A stretch of 64,000 nucleotides of DNA from Puffinus mauretanicus (lineage: Eukaryota; Chordata; Aves; Procellariiformes; Procellariidae). Shown in pieces: positions 48,562 to 61,116 of the stretch (position 1 is its first letter; each line of letters opens with the position of its first letter). Below the pieces are notes generated by a model, which saw only the letters and a program-made list of their open reading frames with translations, was not told where the DNA came from and ran no database searches. The stretch is from NCBI GenBank assembly GCA_023333565.1, contig JAJKFH010001094.1:3472001-3536000 (forward strand), in the 5' to 3' direction. The translations under genes and the position numbers were made by a program.

Positions 48562-51469
48562 ATATTTCACAAACAACCCTACAACTTTACTACAGTGTCA
48601 AACAAAAGGAGAAGCCCGACTGTTGGAGCAGGCTCTGATCAAGGTTAAAATTAAAAAGAGGGGGAAGGGAGGAAACATGGAAAGAGGTTGGGTGAGATAA
48701 TGACTTCTTGCAATTTGTCCTCTTAAAGCTTTTGCTCCAGGGTAAGCACATCATTTAAAAAACCCCTAAATTCTCCAGTCCGTAATTACTGTGCTACCCA
48801 GCTGCATTCCTGCACATTAGTAGGTAAGTGATGTGCTGTCACAAGTCTTTTGTCCAAGATACTGTCTGTCCCAAGATACTTCTTTAGCCTGGTTTCGGAA
48901 GGAAATGAGGCTTACGGAATAACAATCCTCTGTTCTGGTTGTTTCTTTGTCTCTCCTACTGTACCTCCCCCCTGTAGCTTTTGACCCCATTGATCAGATT
49001 ATTTGAATTTGACAGAGGGGCCAAAGTTGAGGAGGTAATTAAGTTCCTCTAGATGTTGTGAAAACCTGGGTTCTGGCTCCATGTTCAGTCCCTGGAAGGA
49101 GGCTGTGGGCACAGAGAATTACGGGCATCTAAGCTAGATGGGTATAATAAGCAACGTATAAAGCCTTGTTCCTTTGGTGGTCTGAATTCAGGAAAATGTT
49201 TAAGCACGTGCTTAGTGTCTCTTTTTCTCATGAGCTGCTTTTCTAAACCGCAAAGTAAGGGAACTATGAGAGGCTGATACTCTTGGAAACAGTTATGGTT
49301 ACTTCTCGTTCAAGATAATGGTACTAGGAAGGCACGAGGGAAAACATGTAAGAACTGCAAGGTGTGAAGGGGCTTTCAGTTATAGACTGAATATAATCCA
49401 TACTTCAGGTTTGTACAATGCAAAGATTGCAGGCAGTAGGCTTGTTGCATTGTGCTTGTTGTCTGGTCAGGAAGCTAAAATGCAGTTGTTCCTGCCCCCC
49501 GCCCCCATGTGCTTGTCAGGCTACTACTGGCAACCAAATGTGAAAATACAAGGTGGAGCTGGGGTACAGAGGACTTGCAATGAGAAGGCTTGGGAGCGTG
49601 GGCAAGGATAAATTGGTGTATTCAGTGGTCTGCTCTGTTATTCGGGCTGTGCACACCTCCCCTGTCTCTGGAAGATGCAGTTCCACATGCATGGGAAAGA
49701 CTGCATGATTGCACTTGTCACTGGAAAGGTGGTGGTGTTTTGGTAGAGTCTGTTTCTCAGCTGCATTGGGGATGGTTTTAAAAAAAGGAAAGAATGCAAA
49801 AGTAGCTTAAAGATTTATATTGACCCTGTTTTAGAAGTGCAAGGCTACCACATTACTCTTGTCACTTCAGAGTGATTCCCATCAAACTTAGTATGACATA
49901 CTATCTTGCATGTGAGCTCTTATGGGAAGATGGGAAGGTTTTTTATTTTCTAGTTTTCTTTTTTATTTAAAAAATTAGGCTACATTATAGAGGTGACTGT
50001 ACAGGGTTAAATGCAGGAGGGAACTCAAAAGTATCAAATATCTTTTGATTGAAAGAAATACAGGTAACACACACTAGTATTTCTGTAGGTGATGGTGTGG
50101 CAAATGGAAGGCAGTGTTAGGCTGGGGAGCTGCCAGGGGTAGAGGCAGGTTCTGGAGATGTGGCTTGAGGCTGAGGGCATTGCCCTGCTTGGGGAACGTG
50201 ATCCAGCTCCAGTGGGTCCTAGAGGGCTGGGTCTTTTAATACATTACTGTTCAGAGGTGACATACCCCCTGCAGACCTCTGCTTACCATACAAAGTATTA
50301 AAGTGGCAAGATACTCAGAAGGAAAAGAAAACGGTTGTCTTGCAGAATTGTTTTGTTCTTCTGTCTCTTGGAAATGATCCTGGTGGAAATGGTCTGTTGA
50401 ACAGAGTTAAATGAAATGGTCAAAGATGTACATAGTCATGATTTATTGCCTACCTTTCCGTTTTACCTGATTACTGTTGTTTTCAAAAGTGACTAGTGAT
50501 GTTTTTAAGGATCTTGGTTTCCCTAAATCTCCTCAGAAGCTAGTTCTGAAAATTAAGTCCTTTGAAGTTTCTGGTGAAACAAAGATGCATGCAAACACTA
50601 CCCGTATTAAAAGGCTTGCCTATAGCAGTGTTAACTGTATAACCAGCCTATGCTATGCTTCTGTTTATTGATTTTTTAAAAATACAAGTAATACCTGTGA
50701 TAAACTATTAAGCTTTCAAAATACCAATATTGAAATTTTTCTGTAGCTGAGGTGCCATCTCAAAACACTTGAAGGCTTGATGTGGAAATTCATGGTGGTT
50801 ATGTTGTGCCCTGCCGTGGCCTCTCAGGGGGCTTAGTCCCTTCCAGACTGACAACCCACAGAACCTGACTTTGGTTGATTCATGCTTAACTTTCAGCCTC
50901 CTTCCTGCCCTTAAGACTTCCCAAACCCAACCATGATTGTCAAGCTTGAATTAGATCTGCAGTGATGGTCAAGCCCATCTATCCTAAAGAGTCTTAGCTG
51001 ATTTCCTGTCCCAATCAAGAGCAGCTTCTCCAGCTATTGTCTTCCATGTTTTTAAGCTTGTATTCAAAGACCTGTGATCCAGGCAAGGTAGCGAGGCAGG
51101 GTAAACTAGACTCACATCTGGGTGGGGTTTTTTTTGTATGTTTGACCAGGACAGGATTGATGTGGATGGTTTGCTAGTATTGTGATTTCAATATGTATTC
51201 CCAATACCCTTCTGTGAACTGTGGTAATGTCTTGCTTTCTTCTGCTTTGCTTCAGAGTGCTAAAATTGCAATGTGGGCTCACTGCTGAAGAGCTACCAAC
51301 ATATCCATTTGAATGAAAACTGTGAATCTGTTCCATGGGTTGTAAAAATAAACTTGTTTCATTGAGCTTTCATGTATCAAGAGATTTGCAAATGTAAAAA
51401 TGCAATAGAAAGGAAATGGATTTTGAGTAATTCCTTAATCTGGTTTTCAGTGGTCAGGATGTTGAGCTG

Positions 51470-51780
51470 CATTTTCTGTCTTTTCCCTAATCGCTTTCAT
51501 ATTAAAGATTAATTGCATATCATAGAGAATCCTTGATTAAGCCAATGAAAAGTGAGAGCATAGATCTGTTCATTAGAAGCAGCATGAGGAATAATAATGA
51601 GCAACCGCCAGGCTTCCTTGTCTACCTTACAATAGACACATAAAGGACATGTATTTCTGTGATGCTCTATTTGCTGTTATTAAACAAAAAAGAATCATTT
51701 ACAGTTTTACCGGGAAGCTTCCTTATTAACAAACCACAATAAATTACTCTGCTCCATACACCTCCTGTGGTATAAGTTTA
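51470..51780. promoter_or_regulatory. Candidate conserved non-coding block
   Basis: The repeat-free stretch contains TTAATTGCATATCATAG (homeodomain/POU-like), TTGATTAAGCCAATGAAAAG (CCAAT box), GAATAATAATGAGC and AACCACAA at 51,732-51,739 (RUNX core). No coding frame is supported. Motif density is the only evidence for constraint. Confidence 0.3.
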
Positions 51781-52425
51781 ACAGGGAAAGGAGTTAACGT
51801 TTTACAAGTGTGTTTTGCCTCTGACTCTGGTAGAATTCAACAAGGTGATTTATGAAGGCATTTTTATTTTAGACTTTGTCACTTTGACTAAGACTTTCTC
51901 TTTTGCTATGTGCCGCTTTGAAATGTATTTGTCCTGAGTTCTGGGGTACTGCATGTGATGCATGTACCACATCTGTAAACCTGCAGAATTTGCTTTCCCT
52001 TGCACAAGTAGATAAATGTGTGTGTACAATTTTAGCCCCAGAGTATGCTGCTCTTGAGCTTTTTCTGCTGGCCTCTGTAGAGAAGGAATGTCAAAGGGAT
52101 AGGGTGGGTGCAGCAAGGGCAATGTCAGGAAATACGAACAGCATGGACTACATATGCCAAAATCAAATTAGAGTCATTTTATAATACAAAGTGAAGCAGT
52201 TCGAGAATGAGATTTGTTTGTGAGGCAAAATGGTCATTAAAGGCACACCTTTGTTTCTAATAGGTGCTAGTACTGCTGCTGCTAGATTCCTATTCAGCAG
52301 CAACATGTGGCTATTACTTGGAGGGAATGGTTTCTTTCCGCTAGTATACTGAATGAGTTTGTCCTGAACCTGTGAGCAAGAGTCATGAGGCTGTAATTAT
52401 GCTTAGTATTGCTCATAGTCTGTAG

Positions 52426-52593
52426 CAGTGATTCTGAAACCTCTTGGAAATGGATGACTCTCAAGTCTCAATTTCTCATGGGCCATCTTGGATTTTTCTC
52501 GAATTTCTAAGAGAAAACCCCATTAGACTGAATTGAAGCCAGTCTCATCCACCCCATGCCAGTCATTGGAGAAACGTAGTTTGGGAACCCCTA
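52426..52593. mobile_element. Possible hAT-type MITE, decayed
   Basis: The left end CAGTGATTCTGAAACC and the complement of the right end, TAGGGGTTCCCAAACT, form imperfect inverted repeats resembling the CAGxGGTTCxCAAAC ends of hAT elements. They enclose about 168 bp. The 8-bp flanks, GTCTGTAG and GCCGAATG, do not match convincingly as target duplications. It could be chance similarity. Confidence 0.35.
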
Positions 52594-55500
52594 GCCGAAT
52601 GTCATCTCTGTCTTGAATGAACTACAAAATAAAAGGCCTCTGGGTTGGCTTTCCTGTTCCAATGGATTTGTTTTCCTAAGTCTTAAAGATTTAGCAAGTA
52701 GAACAGAAATGTCTGATGCTGAAAAGGCAGCTGAATTACTCCTCCTTCAAAGACCTATACAATCAAGTCACTGCAGAGTGGGAAGTCATTGTCCCGAGAC
52801 TCATCTGATGCTCGTTCTGTGCACCTTCTCAAGTATGGGCCTTAGACCCCATTGTTTTGCATATGTTGTAGGGAGGATAACTTAGATGTGTGTCAGAATA
52901 TATGAGGGTGGTCAGGTACTAAGAAAACTTCCCAGAGTTGGAGTCCTTTACTTACCCAATAGGTGGACAGTGAAGCTGAATTCTTGGTTGAGAAGATAAA
53001 TTATCCCTAGGGAGTAATTAGCAACTGACAAGGTGACTGGTTCCAGCCCTCTTGAAACAGAAGGCCGTTTCATGATTAAAGAGAGACGTGGTCATTGGTG
53101 ATGAGTCAGTACAGTTTTTCCATTGATTGTCAAATAGCAATTAGGAATAGCTGGTTATTGAGTAATCTATGTTTGCATACCTCCTTGTGCTATCATTGGA
53201 CTTTATAGATCACTTTTTAACACTTTTATTTTTCTGCTTTTCCTTCCTGCCTTTCTGGAGCTAACATGAGTAGTACACCAAAGGGAATAGCTAACCTATT
53301 TATCTTGCATTTCTCATGAAGTCTCTAGGCAGCATATTCTAATCGCCTTCATCTTCCAAAATGTCTGCACTATATTCAAAAAGATTAAGGGAAAGAAACT
53401 TCAGTCTTGGTAAAATCTTAAACACAGATGTTGGCAATAATAAACCTTCCAATTTAATTTGTCTACTGAAAAATTTGAACCAAATTGAATTCTGTGGATG
53501 GCTCATCAAGTTGTCACAGGTCTAGTTCATGTGTGCATATATAATTGAACTGTGTGGTTTTACATTTCAATTTTTTTTGATGCAGACCAAAGGGATCCCT
53601 TGAATTTCAAAGTTTACTTCCTTTTTTATTCACAAACAGTGGTGGGTCCCAAAACACGTTGGATTTACTTTATCTGCTTTCTAAAGGTTTCTAAAATAGA
53701 TACTGTGATTGTCACTTCACAAATTTTTTGACAGTATACCCCCAAAGACATTGTTGTTTTTAACGAATGATGAGATCTCTGAACAGTGATATTGTATAGA
53801 GAAGGTTTTGAAAGTATGGAAAAATTCACTGTCAAGAGTCAGATGAGAGAAAGACGTACTTTAAGCGACATCAAGGGAGTTCAGCTGATGATGAAAGTTG
53901 CATACCAGTCACTGCAGGGACTGGTTTGTGAAGATACAAGAGTTAGGTTTTATCTAACTTCCCCAGGTACTGTTGGCAGTGTGGTCATAGTAGCATAGTT
54001 GGTGCTGCAGAAGTCACTGGTGAAATGGCACATGCTCAGGTGGCGAACCTATTCAAAGTCCCATCTACCACAGCAGATACAGGAATGGTGGTACGGAGTG
54101 ATGAAAAGTGTGCGCTTCGGTCTTGTAGCTGGCAGGGGTGGTGTATTTGGTTCCTGCCCCTTGTCCACCATGTGGGGTTTTGGGTGGATTTTTTGTACTA
54201 GGCTAACTAAAATGATGAAATTAAAAAACCCCAACTAGCTAAATCCCTGCAACCTACTGTGAACACTGGTACATCAGTCTAAAAGAAGTTAATGTTGCAG
54301 CAGCTTGCATGGGTGTTACAGGGATTTGAGTTGTTGAAACCCCATTTTTACATCAGTATGAGAAGAACTGCGTAAGTATGGCTGCTGTATATGTGTATTC
54401 CATTCTAGTTTCATCTGAGGAGCTCAAGGAATGATGAATTTATCTTCTCACTTTAGGAGTCTGTTTCCATTTTACTGCAGAAAAGAAATGAGGCTTTAAT
54501 GGGTGGAGAGGCGAATCTGATCCTCTTCTGGTCCAGAAAACTTGCACCACTCTTTCATTGTGCACAACTGGTAACATATAGTCCTGTGAAAGGTTGAATT
54601 TTGTACAGCTCTTTGGACAAGAAGGGGTGAATAGGCTAGGGAAGAGTTGGGAAAGGACTGGATAGCCCTTCTTAATGTGGGTTTTCTGCTATCTTCCAAA
54701 AGAGAACAAAAATCATCTGCATGGTAGAGATTACTCCAGCTGCTGTACCTTGCTGTAGCTTTGTGCAAGAATCACACTGCTGCTCATGCTCTTAAACTAA
54801 TGGGTTGGTTTCCACTCATGCACTTGTCTTTTCTCTGTTTCCATGGGTAAGACTCTGGGCAGGTTCTGAGGCAGAATTTTTGATCACGAGCTCAGATTTG
54901 CCAGGAAAACTAGGAGGAGCTAAGTTGTCTTCTGACTCTTGTCCTGGCAGGAAGCCTGGGGCCACTGCTCCTGTCTTCCTCAGATGAACTCTGGACTCTT
55001 CCCCCCATTCTTCATGGAAAACATGTTTAAGATTAACCACTGAGACTGCATTTATTATTGTTTGTACAGCTCAGACCCGTATTCTGTCTTCTTTGACTTG
55101 CTCCTGATATTCTGGTAGAGCGAGGCGTTTTTGGAACATACACTGTGTTTTTACCTTCCTTCTTAACTGAGCTCTTTTTCCTTGGACCAGCCCAGAACGT
55201 ACAGCTTGTTTTGTTTTGTTCAGGCTATCCACATCTTTGGGCAATGCAGAAGTAGGTAGAAAAGAAAATTTGTATTGATTCTACCTTTTAGTGTTTGACA
55301 GCAATTTTTATTTTTAGCCATAGGAATGCACAATGGGAGATTTTCTCTACGAGTAAAAACATCCTAAAGAGTTTTCACTGGTATATATTGGGACATGCCA
55401 GAGCAAGAGGATAATCCTTTCTGCAGGGCACCAGACATGACTACCTTTTATATATATATCTCTTGTAACTGAAAAAAGAATGACATTAAGGTCAAGGGAA

Positions 55501-57574
55501 GACATCTGGGAAAAAAGATTTGTAATGGCTAAAAGACCTCATACAGATTCCTGTTCTGTCCACTCACAAAACCTGCAAGAGGCCATTTAAAAATTAAATA
55601 TAGATGAGAGATAACAAAAGGTAGGGAGGCAAAATAAGGGAAGAAATTAGCAAGGTTGCATAGATTATCTGCATGCAACCATTAATTTAGGAATAGAGAT
55701 CTGGAATTTTCATTTGAGTTTATTTTTCAGAAAACTTAGTATCTATAACATATATTCCTCAAGAAGATTTCAGTATTGGGGGGGGGGGAATACTGTGATT
55801 TCTGACCTGCACAATTAGAGCAAAATAATTTGCTTTAGTTTAGTTTACTTTATCCAGATCAAAACATTTTGACCTCAGCATTGAGCCGAGTCTGTCTTGT
55901 GTATGTCTCTTAAACATATTGCTTATATGTTACTGGATGGGGGACAGAAAATAGAAACATTTACATTTAAGGAACTCAACAAATCCAGAGATTTGCATTT
56001 GGTAGCTTTCAAAAAGCTTATCAAGGTGTTCTGCAGGCCACTAATGTCAGTTTTAATATATATCAGAGCCCTGAAGAGTTTCAGGAGAACTAGAAAAAGG
56101 AACTGTTTTCTGGGTATTTAGGAAGGGTGAATGATACAACCCAGCTACTTGTTTGTCCATTACCTGTTATTTATGCCAAGCAGAAATGATGGAATGCCTG
56201 GGGTGTGATTAATACAGCTGTGAGGAAGGGTAGTGTAAGGAAAGCTAGCCCATGTGGGTGTTGACTTGTAGGGAAAAACAATCATGTTAAACTGGCCTTT
56301 TTTTCTTTTTTTCTTTATGACATTTTAAGCCTGGTTAAGAAAAGTTATACAATTGATTTAATATGCCAAGACTATTATGAGGCATTTTTCTTGCTGCTGT
56401 ACATTTTGATTGAGACACTAGGTTGATACAGAATCAATGTGACATGTTAAATAGATAAAAACTGTGTAACTGAGGTCTCCAAATGTAATGGTAAATAAGA
56501 AAAACCCTTGCTGACATAAAGGCGGTTACCACTCCTTTCTGTGCTGCGTCCTCTTCCTGTGCCCACAGGTCAGGAAAGTTTTTGAAAGCGGAATTTGGAG
56601 AAGAACCACAAGGAGAAGTAGTGAATTAGAGATCCTGGGCCCCTGTAATCTAGTGATAATGTTTATCTTATTAAAGAGAACTGACGTGGTGACTTGATCA
56701 TAGTCTTAAATACATACAGAGGAAATAGAAATTTGAAATCTGAAGCAAAGGTATAACACCCTGAGGACTGAGATTGTAACAAGTATTTTTCATTTATGCT
56801 GTAATTAACAATTTAAATAATTCCTCAAGGTTGGCATGGCTTTTGCCACATTTGAAATCTTAGTCCTTTTTGTATATTTTTCTAAAATATACACTCAGGG
56901 AGGAGTACAGGAATTAATTAAAAAAAAAAACAACCCCTGTCATCCCTTTTGCGAGAGAAGCTAACCCTGTTCCCCCCAGTGAGCCCTGGGTTCTTGGCTG
57001 AACTGCCTCCCACTAGACCACCCGTTCTCCCTGTACGCTGCGTGCAGTGAGGTGTAATGCGGCTGGGAAGATCAGCCCTTTGGGGGAGAATAAGGTCAGG
57101 AGATGCTATTAGGAGGCTCTGCGGCATTGTATGTGGCCTCGGGCCAGTTTAGACCCAATTCAATTTAATGTCAAACCAGTTTAAATTAAGACTTCTCTAT
57201 TTAGTCCAAGATGCTAACGTGTTCAGCTGGGAAATAGTGAAATATTTAATATCTGAAACTAGTGCTTTCTAAATGCTTTATTCTGTCGAAAATGCTGATA
57301 TTTTGAATTTTTGCTCTAATTAGAGATGAAAGCAAATGTCAAAACGGGGATGTTCTGAGGAGTGGTACTTCTGTGTTTTACTCATTTTTACAGAAAAGCT
57401 CACCTTAACAGCTAGAGTCACTCTTTTATAATCCTTATCAAGACAGTTGAGCTTCTACCTGTCTTTAAACACTAAACTTCAGTTGGGCTACTTAAAATTA
57501 ATATACTTCAGCACAGTGTTGAACTGGGCTTGATTTCAGAAAATGGGCTGCTGCCCTATTTGTGTGCATGTGAG
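52594..57574. other. Non-coding DNA, no gene recognised
   Basis: No exon is recognised. A TGAGTCA AP-1 site (53,102-53,108) lies in a repeat-free block near 53,090-53,170, next to TTGATTGTCAAATAGCAATT. An 11-G run lies at 55,778-55,788 and an A run near 56,920-56,930. Open frames are short and without domains. Confidence 0.5.
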
Positions 57575-57984
57575 GCTTACGAGGAGCGGCTGAGGGAACT
57601 GGGGTTGTTTAGACTGGAGAAGAGGAGGCTGAGGGGAGACCTCATCGCGCTCTACAACTACCTGAAGGGAGGTTGTAGCGAGGTGGGTGTTGGTCTCTTC
57701 TCCCAAGTAACCAGCGATAGGATGAGAGGAAATGACCTCAAGTTGTGCCGAGGGAGGTTTAGATTGGACATTAGGAAAAATTTCTTTAGTGAAGGAGTGG
57801 TCAGGCCTTGGAACAGGCTGCCCAGGGAAGTGGTTGAGACACCATCCCTGGAAGTATTTAAAAGACGTGTAGATGAGGCGCTTAGGGGCATGGTGTAGTG
57901 GTGGACTTGACAGTGTTAGGTTTATGGTTGGACTCCATGGTCTTAGAGGTTTTTTTCCAACCTAAATGATTCTATGATTCTATG
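57575..57984 (+). mobile_element. CR1 LINE, 5'-truncated, relatively young
   Basis: This is the 3' end of a CR1 (about 410 bp): the ORF2 C-terminus followed by a short 3' UTR. The UTR holds GGTTTATGGTTGGACTCCAT and CCAACCTAAATGATTCTATG and ends in two ATTCTATG octamers, the signature of avian CR1. The ORF is open without frameshift from the truncation point to its TAG stop at 57,896-57,898, unlike every other CR1 piece here, so it is the youngest. No target duplication is obvious, as usual for CR1. 5' truncation is typical of target-primed reverse transcription. It cannot move on its own. Confidence 0.95.
57578..57898 (+). pseudogene. CR1 ORF2 C-terminal fragment
   Basis: An open frame with [20 protein letters not shown], then [13 protein letters not shown], then [20 protein letters not shown], then [14 protein letters not shown], ends LRGMV-stop. 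These are the conserved C-terminal blocks of CR1 ORF2 downstream of the reverse transcriptase. The endonuclease and RT domains are missing because of 5' truncation. The upstream ATG at 57,530 belongs to flanking DNA and is not a real start. Confidence 0.9.
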
Positions 57985-60900
57985 TGCGAGAAGACTGAGA
58001 GGACAGGTGAGGCAATGGCATGTTGAGAAGAGAGCACAGCATATGTAGGACAGTGAAGTCCCAATGAGTGTGAGATAACACTGAAGGCATTAGACTTGTT
58101 CACCACTGAAGGTAGAAGGGTATAAAGTGGGTGAGTAGCTCAGGAGGCTGAGATGGTCCTTCTGCATCTCTTCAGCTGTCTAAGGTTGAGAGAGTCATGG
58201 CTGTTCCTGGGGGGAACCAGGGAGACGCTCTGCCTGTGCTGCCCAGAGGCTGTTGGGTGCAGTGCCCAGGGCTGATGCTAGGGGTGCAGCTGAAGATGTC
58301 CTCGAATCTGCAGCCTGGGTTGCGTGGCTGAGCTCCCTGGGGTGTTGTCCTAAACCTGTATCATATGTGAGCTGGGCACCAAATGGGGAGGTATAATGCA
58401 CCAGGATCAGTGGGTTAAAAAGGCACCGGTTAGTGCCGGTGAATTGGTGATAGCTTACATAATACTTCTTCATGGACACTTCATTATTTAATGCTTGCTA
58501 TAGCATAAATGGAGCTTGCAGGCAGCTGTACATTAGCTGCATGAATTTTTAAGAGGGGAGGAAAAAAGTTTGGGAGGCAGGAACGTCACAGAAGCTTCCT
58601 AATTGGCACATACCCCAGTAGAAACCAAAATGTGAAAATTAAGTGACTGCCCTAATTATCAGAGGCTCCTAGGAATACATTGTGCTGGGAGATATTCCTT
58701 TTTCATTTCATGCACTGCTTTAAAAATAAGCATTGTGCAGAGCATAACAAGGCTTTTAATTAAAAGGCTGTGCCCACACAGCAACTTTTCACTGTGGTGC
58801 TAGCTGGTGAAGGCAGCCGCGAGGGGTGAAAACATTGCTTTGTGTCCACAAAAGATGGAGCTAATAATCCATTGATAACCAGTGGCTCTTAAACGGGTTT
58901 GCTACAGTGACGTGAGGTCTGATTCTGACTGGCAGCAGTGTGCGTAGTAGGTTTCTTGTAAGGATGAATACTTCTGTGTGCTTCTGGCCAAGAATCGCCT
59001 TTGCCCTCCTGCTCCCCTGCATTTATGCAGCAAAAGATGCACACCTTCCTTTGTCCTGAATGCCAGCCTGCCCTGAACTCTGGCAACTCTATCCCCAGCC
59101 TGTACCAGAAGGTAAAAGCTGTAACCATTTAAGCCAGGAAGGCTTGTAAGATGTGAAAGACGACAGATAAGGGGTGACGGACAAGCATGTATTACGCAGA
59201 TGGGCAGCGTCACAGCAAAGTAATGAATAGTAGGCAGAAGGGTACACAGAGAAGTATATGAATTCTGCTGTTAATAACTGTGAAGTTCCTGTTGACTTGC
59301 AAAATGTGCCATTTAGAGGCAAGGATGTGACATGTATTAAGGCAGAGTACATAACTCGAGTAAATGGGTAGCTATTTTGTTGACACTGTAATATAAAAAT
59401 CTGATTGCAATGCCCTGTTTTTTAACCCACCTGCTGTTCCTTCTAGGTTTTTCTTTTATTCCCAACGTCTCTCCACCCACATGACTCTGCCTTTTCCACC
59501 TCTGAAATACCCTTGCTCTCTCATATCTCCTCTACAGTACTCCAATTTCTTTGGCAAGTTAGCCAAGAGGACTGTGTCATGTGGCAGTTGGCTGGCAGGG
59601 TCCAGTACCTCAAATCTGTTTGATAGGAACAGAGCTTCACTGGCTTTATGTTATGTAGGTAAATTTTTAAAGGTTTCTTAAACATCCCTTCCACTTGTTC
59701 CCCAGTGATTGTCCCAATTAATGGAGCATGATATTAATTTGCCAATGAACTGTATTTTCCTGAATGCAGTGTTTTTGTTTGGGCAAAAATAATTGATGTT
59801 CTCATGGTCCCGTCAAGAATGCAGAACAGATATCTATGCATGTATTTGAGAGGGGAAAACTGCAAAAATAGAGTTCTGCTGAGTTTTTAAGTATCCAGTA
59901 CAAAGTACGCTTTTCAGAGTAGGATTTTTTGAATGACTGGCTTAACACTGAGGTCAGAGAAATCTTACACATTGACTTCTCTGGGAAGAGATTTTGGTAA
60001 AATGCAGAGTGCCTTTTGAAAAACCTTGTGTTTTAATGGGACAACAAATACATATTTGTATATGTAGTCATATAATGTATTTATGCATAATAACTATATA
60101 CTAGAGCTGCTGAAAAACAAGAACTTTGTGGTCTTGTTTACAGGCAAAGAGATGCCTAACTATGTAAGCAAAATGAATACATTTTCAACTTATTTCTTGA
60201 TTTGCCAAAAAAATGCTTCAAGGACTTAAAGTTGGGAAGAACTATCAAGTTGGGCTTGCTTTCGTGAGTCCCACCTACTTAAGTTCAAGGTTAGAGCAGT
60301 TGAAAACCCTCTGTGTGATAAGCGGTTTGAGTAAGTTTAATAAGAGATACCGTGATCAGCATGGTGTGTAGTAATGAAGTTCCTTGTGAAAGCGTGAGAG
60401 CAGCTGCATTGGATCAGAAGGAAAGGTCCCCCTTGTGCACTTCCTCTCTCATGAGCCAGTAACATATGTTTAGTTAATGAAAGGTAGAAACATCACAGGC
60501 TTTGTAATGGTCCTTTGCCAGTACTGTCCCAAATTGCAGTATTCTCTGACTCAGGAACTTCCAAGTCTGTATTGTCTAATAACTCTTAAGGGATTTTTAT
60601 TAATTTATTAAAATACAGTTGCGTTTTTCCACTTTACTCCTCTTAACTCTTTTCCCCTTCTCACCACCAAGTTTCTCACAAAAATGAAGTTTCCATCCTG
60701 AGGCATGTCTACTCTGAAACTACAGTTTCTGGCTGCCAGAGAGATGTGATGGTGTGATATTGCTATTGCATGCTCTAATTCAAACAGCTATGATTTGCTG
60801 TTTTTGAAAAAAAAATGTGATTTCAATTAGTTTGGGATATTTCTTTGGAAGAAAAAAAAACAGTAACAAAAAACTTAAAACTTTTACCCGAGTTGCCCAA

Positions 60901-61088
60901 ATCTTTATAAATGGTATGAACAAAACCATACTAAATAATCAAGGATACAGCAATCGCCTTAATCTGGTTACAGTACAGTCTAATTGAGTAAGTAATCAAC
61001 CTGAAACATCTTGCCCTGAGCATGAGTCTCAGACTCTCACCAAGTGTAAATGTCACGTAGAGAGTCTGGTAACTGATAACAGACAGGC
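57985..61088. other. Non-coding DNA with one strong candidate regulatory block
   Basis: No exon is recognised. The block at about 58,500-58,790 resembles a conserved enhancer. A smaller one may lie at 59,700-59,790. Minus-strand open frames near 58,889-59,352 show no domain. Confidence 0.5.
58500..58790. promoter_or_regulatory. Candidate conserved non-coding element with TAATTA palindrome
   Basis: The repeat-free block contains CATTAGCTGCATGAATTTTT, CCTAATTATCAGAGGCTCCT, CTAGGAATACATTGTG (TEAD-like GGAATA) and the perfect 14-bp palindrome CTTTTAATTAAAAG at 58,753-58,766, a typical paired-homeodomain target. No coding frame is supported. Of the non-coding blocks in the window this is the most enhancer-like to my eye; that is an inference. 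Confidence 0.35.
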
Positions 61089-61116
61089 ATATATATTATA
61101 TATATATATATATATA
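61089..61116. repeat. (TA)n microsatellite
   Basis: Alternating TA over about 28 bp with one interruption, followed by an A run. Such tracts are usually length-polymorphic. Confidence 0.9.

Larger units (their letters stand above)
46847..52425. other. Non-coding DNA with candidate regulatory blocks
   Basis: No exon is recognised. AT-rich blocks at about 47,500-47,720, 48,500-48,850 and 51,470-51,780 lack repeat signatures and are dense in transcription-factor-like words. An RFX X-box is at 48,548. Confidence 0.5.

Noticed and set aside
58875..58900. AACCAGTGGCTCTTAAACGG as a hAT terminal repeat
   Set aside because: No partner inverted repeat was found nearby.
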